DNA of 5,448 bases, taken from positions 1 to 5,448 of the forward strand of contig JABMQK010000120.1 of the NCBI GenBank assembly GCA_013203265.1, given 5' to 3'. Positions 1 to 4,679 of the stretch are shown one piece after another (position 1 is the stretch's first letter; every line of letters starts with the position of its first letter). The DNA is from a bacterium (GTDB lineage Bacteria > Omnitrophota > Gorgyraeia > Velamenicoccales > JABMQK01). Position numbers and translations under genes: made by a program. The notes beneath the pieces are model-generated. The model worked only from the letters and a program-made list of their open reading frames with translations. It was not told the origin of the DNA and searched no databases.

Positions 1-542
1 TCTATTGTTTCAATACTGTCCTTTATTATCTCTTTCAAGGAAACAAAACTACCTTCAATTCTACGATCTGCAATCTCAAAAATTAGGCTCTCTGCTTTAT
101 CTAATACCTCGTCAACATTAGCCCCTGATTCATAAGATTTTGTCACAACTTGTGTGGCATTATTTATTAAAGCTCGCAATATACTCTTTTCTTTAATTAT
201 CCTTGCATAGTGTTTAATATTTGCTGCTGTAGGGACAGCATTAGCAAGCATTGTTAAATAGCTAACCCCGCCAACTTCCTCTAGTTTGTTAGTTTTTCTT
301 AATTCCTCGGTCAAAGTGACTAAATCTACTGCTTTACTTTTACTGGATAAATTTGCTATGGAAGAAAAAATCTCTCTATGCGCACTTTTATAAAAACAAT
401 CTTCGTCAATCACTTCTATGGCTTGATTTATAGCGTCTTCTTCGATAAGCATCGAACCCAATACAGCCATCTCTGCGTCGTTGTTCTGAGGCGGGATTCT
501 TTCAAGAAAAGTTTTCTCTTTGATTTGTTCTTTTAATTCCAT
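1..542 (-). CDS. dnaB: Replicative DNA helicase DnaB, N-terminal part (3' end cut by window edge)
   Basis: DnaB is the hexameric ATP-driven helicase that unwinds DNA at the replication fork and recruits primase. The 180 visible codons start at ATG 542-540 and stay open to position 1. The N-terminal all-helical domain is recognisable: residues 15-31 (ERIPPQNNDAEMAVLGS) match the family's 'PP.n.eAE..vLG..L' opening. Then come FYKSAHREIF (50-59), the LTEELRKTNKLEEVGGVSYL region (77-96) and ANIKHYARIIKEKS (107-120). Residues from about 160 correspond to the linker helix. The RecA-like ATPase domain with Walker A lies outside the window, so helicase activity cannot be judged. The family is usually about 440-470 aa. 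An in-frame TGA at 569-567 bounds the frame upstream. There is no clear Shine-Dalgarno sequence before the ATG (AGAACTAAA precedes it). It follows rplI after 57 bases, the common rpsR-rplI-dnaB arrangement. Identification is firm; only completeness is uncertain. Confidence 0.95.
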   Translation of the reverse strand, partial: MELKEQIKEKTFLERIPPQNNDAEMAVLGSMLIEEDAINQAIEVIDEDCFYKSAHREIFSSIANLSSKSKAVDLVTLTEELRKTNKLEEVGGVSYLTMLANAVPTAANIKHYARIIKEKSILRALINNATQVVTKSYESGANVDEVLDKAESLIFEIADRRIEGSFVSLKEIIKDSIETI

Positions 543-599
543 TTTAGTTCTAAAAGAGGAACGAATTCAAAATCTAAAACCAAGAAATAGTATATAATT

Positions 600-1043
600 T
601 TAACTCTTTACAACCCAAACTTTAATTTTTATAGTTACCTCGGGATGTAATCTAACTTCAACTTCATATATCCCCAATTTCTCAATGGGTTCTTCTAATA
701 AAATATCTGTTTTATCTATGTTAAGCTGTTCATCCTTCAACGCCTTGGAAATTTCTACTGCAGTAATTGAACCATATAAATTATCATCTTTGGCCTCTAC
801 AGTGATAGTGCAAGAAAAACCTTGAAGCTTATCCGCTAATTCTTTGGCTTTGTTCTTCTCTATTTCTTTATTGTGTTCTAATTTTCTTTTTTCCTGCTCT
901 ATCTTGTTGATATTATCTTTTGTAGCGATCAAAGCGAGACCTTTTGGCAATAAAAAGTTTCTTGCAAAACCATCTTTTACAAAAACTATATCTCTATCCT
1001 TGCCTAGTTTGTCTATCTTTTTTCTCAAAATTACTTTTATCAT
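600..1043 (-). CDS. rplI: 50S ribosomal protein L9
   Basis: L9 binds 23S rRNA near the base of the L1 stalk and helps keep the reading frame. The 147-residue length is typical (about 147-150). The N-terminal domain shows MIKVILRKKIDKLGKD (1-16) and the signature VKDGFARNFLLPKGLALIAT (22-41). A lysine- and glutamate-rich connecting helix runs from about 41 to 74. The C-terminal domain (about 77-147) contains the GSIT turn (91-94) and EKLGIYEVEVRLHPEV (121-136). The start ATG at 1043-1041 shares its first base with the TAA stop of rpsR (TAATG). The upstream sequence offers only a weak ribosome-binding site (ACAAGAT), so translation is probably coupled to rpsR. The Gly usual in 'LGkkGD' is Arg17 here, a minor variation. 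It lies between rpsR and dnaB, as in many bacteria. Confidence 0.97.
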   Translation of the reverse strand: MIKVILRKKIDKLGKDRDIVFVKDGFARNFLLPKGLALIATKDNINKIEQEKRKLEHNKEIEKNKAKELADKLQGFSCTITVEAKDDNLYGSITAVEISKALKDEQLNIDKTDILLEEPIEKLGIYEVEVRLHPEVTIKIKVWVVKS

Positions 1044-1312
1044 TATCTTGTATAAGGAATAAGAGAAAGAAACCTGGCGCGTTTAATAGCAGCAGCTACT
1101 TTTCTCTGATGCTTCGCACATGTGCCTGTATTTCTCCTGGAAAGAATCTTGCCTCTTTCACCAATCAACCTCTCTAAAATATTTAAATTCTTATAATCTA
1201 TATTCATGGTTTTGTCCTTACAAAAACGACAATATTTCTTCCTTATTACTCCAGGAAAAGCATCTTTTTTATCCCTTTTTTTAAAACTTTTTGCTCTATC
1301 CTTCTTCATCAT
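1043..1312 (-). CDS. rpsR: 30S ribosomal protein S18, zinc-ligand-bearing form
   Basis: S18 pairs with S6 and binds the platform of the 30S subunit. The 89-residue protein has a basic N-terminal extension (1-26), then CRFCKDK (28-34), IDYKN (38-42), GKILSRRNTGTCAKHQRKVAAAIKRARFL (54-82) and the usual LIPYT-type end. Cys28, Cys31, Cys65 and His68 form a C-x2-C...C-x2-H set like that of zinc-binding ('C+') S18 proteins; metal binding is inferred. Two consecutive ATGs occur at 1312-1310 and 1309-1307. The AAGGAGA element (1321-1315) lies only 3 bases from the first when measured from GGAG, and 6 from the second. The second ATG may therefore be the one used, which costs one Met. The preceding 111-base gap carries a promoter candidate. 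The gene overlaps rplI by one base. Confidence 0.97.
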   Translation of the reverse strand: MMKKDRAKSFKKRDKKDAFPGVIRKKYCRFCKDKTMNIDYKNLNILERLIGERGKILSRRNTGTCAKHQRKVAAAIKRARFLSLIPYTR

Positions 1313-1314
1313 TA

Positions 1315-1321
1315 TCTCCTT
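1315..1321 (-). promoter_or_regulatory. Ribosome-binding site of rpsR
   Basis: AAGGAGA reads on the minus strand just ahead of two tandem ATGs. From GGAG the spacing is 3 bases to the first ATG and 6 to the second. This favours the second ATG (1309) as the true start, or use of both. Confidence 0.75.
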
Positions 1322-1373
1322 TAGAAAACCCGTTTTTTTTAGCGCAACTTCTTAAGATAAAACTCCTTTTAGT

Positions 1374-1402
1374 ATTTTAAAAACAACTCTTGTCCCTGCC
1401 AA
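1374..1402 (-). promoter_or_regulatory. Candidate sigma70-type promoter for rpsR-rplI-dnaB
   Basis: On the minus strand a -35-like TTGGCA (1402-1397) and a -10-like TAAAAT (1379-1374) each match the consensus at five of six bases. They are separated by exactly 17 bases. A start about 7 bases downstream (near 1367) would give a leader of roughly 55 bases before rpsR. The site lies in the 111-base gap after ssb, the longest gap in the window. In such AT-rich DNA chance matches are frequent, so this is a candidate and not a proven promoter. Confidence 0.4.
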
Positions 1403-1423
1403 AAATGTAGGCTATATTTTCGT

Positions 1424-1918
1424 CTAACTCAACTTTTCGTCCATCTCTTGAGGCCAAGAGACATTATTAAGCGTATCGGAAGCAGAACTCGCTTTATCAG
1501 AACCTACATCTAAAACGGGCTTCTCATTATCAAGAACTACATTTGAATCTAAACTATCTTTTGTATTTACTTCAGGCTTTCTATGGCCGCCTCCATTCAA
1601 AAATACTACACGATCCGCCCTAACCTCTATAACATTTCTATTTCTTCCTTCACTATCCTTCCATGAACGCGATTGAAGCCTGCCTTCTATTAAAACAGAA
1701 CGGCCTTTCTGTAAATATTGATTACAGGTCTCTGCCTGCTTATCCCAAACTACTATATTAATAAAGCAAGTGTCCTGTTTCAATTCTCCTGAACGATCCT
1801 TAAAACGATGGTTGGCTGCTAATCTTAAATTTACTACAGCCATACCACTAGGCGTATAGCGCAATTCCGGATCACGCGTTAAATTGCCTATTAGAAATAC
1901 TCTATTTAAGTTTGCCAT
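1424..1918 (-). CDS. ssb: Single-stranded DNA-binding protein SSB (atypical C-terminus)
   Basis: SSB coats single-stranded DNA in replication, recombination and repair, usually as a tetramer. The OB-fold occupies residues 1-108: MANLNRVFLIGNLTRDPELRYT-type opening, then FINIVVWDKQAE (52-63), YLQKGRSVLIEGRLQSRSW (68-86) and NVIEVRADRVVFL (95-107). Phe52, Trp58 and Trp86 align with the DNA-stacking aromatics Trp54, Phe60 and Trp88 of E. coli SSB (alignment from memory). Residues 109-164 are a polar, Asp/Ser-rich tail typical of a disordered linker. The tail ends MDEKLS and lacks the acidic-hydrophobic DDIPF-like tip that normally recruits partner proteins. Length (164 aa) is normal. The start is ATG 1918, 9 bases after AGGAGG; only 2 bases separate it from the rpsF stop. 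The rpsF-ssb-rpsR order is common in bacteria and supports this as the housekeeping SSB. Confidence 0.95.
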   Translation of the reverse strand: MANLNRVFLIGNLTRDPELRYTPSGMAVVNLRLAANHRFKDRSGELKQDTCFINIVVWDKQAETCNQYLQKGRSVLIEGRLQSRSWKDSEGRNRNVIEVRADRVVFLNGGGHRKPEVNTKDSLDSNVVLDNEKPVLDVGSDKASSASDTLNNVSWPQEMDEKLS

Positions 1919-1920
1919 AG

Positions 1921-2244
1921 CTAAACTCCTCCTTTAATTTCACCCTTTATCAAAATCAAAACTCTCAAAATATCTTCATTTAGCCGAAAGGCAGCATTTA
2001 TCTTTTTTATCTCTGTAGGTAGTGATTCAAATTCAACAAAATAATAAAGTCCTTCGTTAAACTTCAGAGACTTTCCTTTTATAGAAAGCTCAAAAAATAA
2101 TTTTCGTTTCTCTGCCCATATATCAGCGCTGTTAATCTTTACATTAAATTTATTAAAAGTTTCTTTTATCTGATCGAAGATTTTTGTTCTTTCGTTTTCA
2201 TTCAAATCCGATCTTAAAATAAACATCGCTTCATATTTACGCAT
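1921..2244 (-). CDS. rpsF: 30S ribosomal protein S6
   Basis: S6 forms a heterodimer with S18 and binds the central domain of 16S rRNA. The 107-residue protein opens MRKYEAMFILRSDL (1-14), the usual S6 beginning. It has IWAEKRKLFFEL (42-53) in place of the common 'WG.R.LAY.I', then GLYYFVEFES (65-74) and the C-terminal helix and strand INAAFRLNEDILRVLILIKG (82-101). From the Trp to the end of the next strand it is about 7 residues longer than E. coli S6 by eye. The start ATG at 2244 follows a strong AAAGGAGG with 9-base spacing. The upstream gap holds a structured leader resembling the S6:S18 binding motif, which would make this gene and its downstream neighbours autoregulated. The last codons (Lys-Gly-Gly-Val) double as the ribosome-binding site of ssb. 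Confidence 0.95.
   Translation of the reverse strand: MRKYEAMFILRSDLNENERTKIFDQIKETFNKFNVKINSADIWAEKRKLFFELSIKGKSLKFNEGLYYFVEFESLPTEIKKINAAFRLNEDILRVLILIKGEIKGGV
1928..1935 (-). promoter_or_regulatory. Ribosome-binding site of ssb, inside the rpsF coding end
   Basis: AAAGGAGG is formed by the AAA GGA GGA codons at the end of rpsF, 9 bases before the ssb ATG. The ribosome finishing rpsF therefore sits on the ssb initiation site, which suggests coupled translation of the two genes. Confidence 0.85.
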
Positions 2245-2253
2245 ACCTTCTAG

Positions 2254-2261
2254 CCTCCTTT
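2254..2261 (-). promoter_or_regulatory. Ribosome-binding site of rpsF
   Basis: AAAGGAGG, among the most anti-SD-complementary sites in the window, ends 9 bases before the rpsF ATG and fixes that start. It lies 11 bases downstream of the candidate regulatory RNA structure, so protein bound there could block initiation. Confidence 0.85.
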
Positions 2262-2272
2262 ACTGACGACAT

Positions 2273-2314
2273 AATTTACGGAATGTAGTGACGTAAGTTC
2301 GTCCGCCATAAATT
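2273..2314 (-). promoter_or_regulatory. Candidate S6:S18-binding RNA leader motif of rpsF
   Basis: In the minus-strand transcript an outer stem pairs AAUUUA (2314-2309) with UAAAUU (2278-2273). Inside it a hairpin pairs GACG (2303-2300) with CGUC (2293-2290) around a 6-base loop. On the 3' side, ACUACAUUCCG (2289-2279) places CCG immediately before the outer stem. The published S6:S18 complex-binding motif in rpsF-rpsR operon leaders is a CCG in a bulge flanked by a stem and a hairpin, mimicking the 16S rRNA site. Position directly ahead of rpsF fits. One caution is that the CCG can also pair with UGG (2308-2306), extending the outer stem to 9 pairs with one G-U. No covariance test was possible, so this rests on pattern and context. 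Confidence 0.6.
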
Positions 2315-2318
2315 TTGG

Positions 2319-2335
2319 AGAACTCCTTAAGTTCT
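2319..2335 (-). other. Small hairpin at the start of the pth-rpsF gap
   Basis: AGAACT (2335-2330) and AGUUCU (2324-2319) can form a perfect 6-pair stem with a UAAGG loop in the minus-strand transcript. No U-tract follows, so it does not look like an intrinsic terminator. It could be an RNase-processing or spacer element, or chance. Confidence 0.35.
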
Positions 2336-2343
2336 GGCCTCAT

Positions 2344-2904
2344 TTAATTGAATTCATTCATCGCCCTATCTAATCCAAATCTAACCCACATTTCACAAGC
2401 TTTAACTACTCTTTCAATCAAAGAATTTACGATTTTTAATTCTTTTTTGGAAAAACTCGATAATACATAATCCTTTGTATCTTCCTTGCAAGAGCTCTTT
2501 CCAACACCCAATTTTAAACGATTGAACCCTTCGCTACCCAACGCCATTATGATTGATTTAATACCTTTATGCCCACCAGAACTTCCTTTTTTTCTAAATC
2601 GCATCGCTCCTAATTCCAAATCAATATCATCATAGATAACCAATAAATCTTTCAATAGTATCTTCTTTATACGAAGGAGCGGGTTAATGACTTCTCCGGA
2701 AAGATTCATAAATGTATTAGGTATTGCTATTAGACACTGGGTGCCTAAAATATCTATCTTTGCAACTCGACTTTTTAAAGAACGATCTAATTTTAATCTT
2801 ACTTTATATTCTCTGGTAATTGCCTTTAAAACCCAAGCCCCTAAATTATGCCTTGTGTTCTCATAAATCAGTCCGGGGTTTCCCAAACCAACAATTAGCT
2901 TCAT
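2344..2904 (-). CDS. pth: Peptidyl-tRNA hydrolase
   Basis: Pth cleaves the ester bond of peptidyl-tRNAs that drop off the ribosome, recycling tRNA in the cytoplasm. The 186-residue length is typical (about 185-195). The family motifs appear in order: MKLIVGLGNPG (1-11), YENTRHNLG (14-22) with catalytic His19, PNTFMNLSG (62-70) with Asn67, VIYDDIDLELG (89-99) with Asp92, and SSGGHKGIKSI (108-118). Asn9, His19, Asn67 and Asp92 correspond to E. coli Asn10, His20, Asn68 and Asp93. The position of E. coli Asn114 is Lys113 here. CEMW near the C-terminus is also familiar from the family. The start ATG (2904-2902) overlaps the rplY stop as ATGA, with only a weak purine-rich site ahead of it, so translation is probably coupled to rplY. 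The rplY-pth pairing is widespread. Confidence 0.97.
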   Translation of the reverse strand: MKLIVGLGNPGLIYENTRHNLGAWVLKAITREYKVRLKLDRSLKSRVAKIDILGTQCLIAIPNTFMNLSGEVINPLLRIKKILLKDLLVIYDDIDLELGAMRFRKKGSSGGHKGIKSIIMALGSEGFNRLKLGVGKSSCKEDTKDYVLSSFSKKELKIVNSLIERVVKACEMWVRFGLDRAMNEFN

Positions 2905-3623
2905 TTCTTCTCGGGGGTCTCTTTTTGAGATTTCTTTTCCTCTGTCTCCTCTGCTTTCTCCTCTTTTTCTTTCTTCTCTTTTATTACTTCGGGTTCAGCA
3001 GATACTTCACCTTCGGGAACCTCTTCAATAACCTCTTCTTTCTTAGGTGGAGCCAAAGTAAATACAATCGCCTCAATATCAGTCAACACCTTCACATCCC
3101 CTGGAGTTACTAAATCTTTAACATAAATCGAATCGCCTATTTTCATATTAGTAATATCTACTTCTATCTTTTCAGGAATCATAGTAGGCAAACATTCTAT
3201 CTCTAGCTCCCAAAGAATATGGGTTAATACACCACCTTCTTGTTTCACGCCCTCAGCTTCACCTTTTGCCTCAATTGGAGTTTTTACCTGTATCACCTTC
3301 GTTAAAGATACTTGATTAAAATCCATATGGAGAATATTATCTCTTACGGGATGATACTGAATTTCCTTTATCAATACGGCCTTTTCTTCCTGGTGAGCTT
3401 TATTTTTATCATCGCCAGAAATTCTCAAGGTGATTACCATATTTTCTGCTCCGTGATGAGCATGCATAAATTTAATTAACTGGCTCCTGTCCACTTTTAC
3501 GGATAACGACTTTTTGCCATGGCCATAGACAACCGCTGGCACAGAACCATTCCTTCTTAAAGAATTTACTTTATTCTTTCCTGTCTCTTCTCTAAGCAAG
3601 CAATCCAAATATATCTTTTCCAT
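2901..3623 (-). CDS. rplY: 50S ribosomal protein L25 (general stress protein Ctc type) with charged tail
   Basis: L25 binds 5S rRNA in the large subunit; the longer two-domain versions are called Ctc or TL5. The N-terminal 5S-binding domain runs to about residue 102, with LREETGKNKVNSLRRNGSVP (10-29), AVVYGHGK (30-37) and the end EIQYHPVRDNILHMDF (87-102). The C-terminal beta domain (about 103-190) shows VKTPIEAKGEAEGVKQEGG (113-131) and IPEKIEVDITNMKIGDSIYV (149-168). Residues 193-240 are a low-complexity Glu/Lys tail, probably disordered. Total length 240 is at the long end for the Ctc form. The start is ATG 3623, preceded by AAAGGAGA about 9 bases upstream. It sits 64 bases after prs and overlaps pth by 4 bases; prs-rplY-pth is a widespread order. 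Confidence 0.95.
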   Translation of the reverse strand: MEKIYLDCLLREETGKNKVNSLRRNGSVPAVVYGHGKKSLSVKVDRSQLIKFMHAHHGAENMVITLRISGDDKNKAHQEEKAVLIKEIQYHPVRDNILHMDFNQVSLTKVIQVKTPIEAKGEAEGVKQEGGVLTHILWELEIECLPTMIPEKIEVDITNMKIGDSIYVKDLVTPGDVKVLTDIEAIVFTLAPPKKEEVIEEVPEGEVSAEPEVIKEKKEKEEKAEETEEKKSQKETPEKK

Positions 3624-3687
3624 TTCCTTCTTTCTCCTTTATAACAAAAATCTAGTATTAACAATCCTAAAAAATACCTTTAGTTAT

Positions 3688-4626
3688 CTATTCTTCGAAT
3701 AAACAACTAATAGACTGATCAGTATGTATTCTTTTTATCGCATCTGCTAAAAGTCCTGCTACTGACAAAACTTTAATTTTATTTGTTTTGACTGAAGAAG
3801 GAAAAGGTATTGTATCAGTTATCAATAATTCTTTCAAGTAAGATTTTTTTATTCTGCTTATCGCATTTCCTGATAAAACTCCGTGGGTAATCGCAGCATA
3901 TATCTCTTTGACACCCCGCTTATGCAAAGCATTTATTGCCTCAATTAAAGAACCGCCTGTAGCAACAAGATCATCAACGATGATAGCTTTTCCGCCTTCA
4001 ACATCCCCTAATAAATGCATAACTTCTGTGCTTTCCGGAGAACTCCTACGTTTATCTAAAATAGCTAATTTTGCTTTTAATCTCTTAGCATAAGCCCGGG
4101 CCATTTTTATTCCGCCCACATCAGGAGCTACAATAACTAAATTTTTCAATTTCTTCTTACTAAAATAATCCACTAGGACATTTATTGCAAAAAGGTGATC
4201 TAAGGGAATATCGAAAAAACCCTGAATCTGCCCAGCGTGCAAATCCATAGTAAGAATCCTATCTACGCCACTAGTAGTAAGCAAATTAGCCACAAGCTTT
4301 GCCGTAATGGGAACACGCGGTTGGTCTTTACGATCCTGCCTTGCATATCCATAATGTGGTATTACAGCCGTAATTCTCCAAGCAGAAGCCCTCCTTAAAG
4401 CATCTATCATAATTAAAAGTTCCATTAAATTATCATTAGCAGGTGGGCAGGTCGATTGAATTACAAAAACATCCCTGCCTCTCACATTGTCATTAATTTT
4501 TACACGAATCTCTCCTTCGCTAAAACGCCCTACAAATACACTAGACAATTTAGTGTTAAGTTTAACTGCAATACTATTTGCTAACTTCGGATGGGCATTG
4601 CCAGTAAAGATCATCATCTTATCCAT
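3688..4626 (-). CDS. prs: Ribose-phosphate pyrophosphokinase (PRPP synthase, class I)
   Basis: The enzyme transfers pyrophosphate from ATP to ribose 5-phosphate, giving PRPP for purine, pyrimidine, histidine, tryptophan and NAD synthesis. The 312 residues match the usual 310-320. Visible motifs: GRFSEGE (33-39); DVFVIQSTCPPANDNLMELL (52-71); YGYARQDRK (92-100), the ATP-binding stretch; MDLHAGQIQGFFDIP (127-141) with His130; APDVGG (167-172); DKRR (191-194), the flexible catalytic loop with its Lys; and the PRPP loop IIVDDLVATGGS (215-226) with its Asp pair. All key residues are present, so an active enzyme is expected. The ATG at 4626 is chosen because AAGGAGT (4637-4631) sits just upstream; Met4 and Met5 are less well placed. 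It lies 53 bases after glmU and 64 before rplY, with no terminator on either side. Confidence 0.97.
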   Translation of the reverse strand: MDKMMIFTGNAHPKLANSIAVKLNTKLSSVFVGRFSEGEIRVKINDNVRGRDVFVIQSTCPPANDNLMELLIMIDALRRASAWRITAVIPHYGYARQDRKDQPRVPITAKLVANLLTTSGVDRILTMDLHAGQIQGFFDIPLDHLFAINVLVDYFSKKKLKNLVIVAPDVGGIKMARAYAKRLKAKLAILDKRRSSPESTEVMHLLGDVEGGKAIIVDDLVATGGSLIEAINALHKRGVKEIYAAITHGVLSGNAISRIKKSYLKELLITDTIPFPSSVKTNKIKVLSVAGLLADAIKRIHTDQSISCLFEE

Positions 4627-4630
4627 AAAA

Positions 4631-4637
4631 ACTCCTT
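4631..4637 (-). promoter_or_regulatory. Ribosome-binding site of prs
   Basis: AAGGAGT lies 4 bases before ATG 4626 and selects that ATG over the two downstream Met codons at positions 4 and 5 of the protein. Confidence 0.75.
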
Positions 4638-4679
4638 TTTATAAATGTTTTATTAAGATGGCTGAAAATAATTCTTAGA

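Noticed and set aside
584..600. TATACT as a -10 promoter element before dnaB
   Set aside because: No acceptable -35 hexamer lies 16-18 bases upstream, and such hexamers are common in AT-rich gaps.
844..1177. Plus-strand ORFs opposite rplI and rpsR
   Set aside because: They overlap two confidently identified ribosomal protein genes and show only hydrophobic low-complexity translations with no recognisable family.
1313..1423. Intrinsic terminator between ssb and rpsR
   Set aside because: I found no GC-rich hairpin followed by a U-tract on the minus strand; the run of eight A's is on the transcript strand and is not a U-tract.
2820..3113. Plus-strand ORF rich in Phe and Leu opposite rplY and pth
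   Set aside because: It is the antisense reading of the Glu/Lys-rich L25 tail, which automatically yields a Phe/Leu-rich pseudo-membrane sequence.
3624..3687. Promoter-like TGTTATAAA with TTGTTA in the prs-rplY gap, and a weak CTAAA/TTTAG hairpin
   Set aside because: The spacer is 15 bases, and a start there would remove the rplY ribosome-binding site from the transcript. The hairpin is only 5 A/U-rich pairs with no convincing terminator context.
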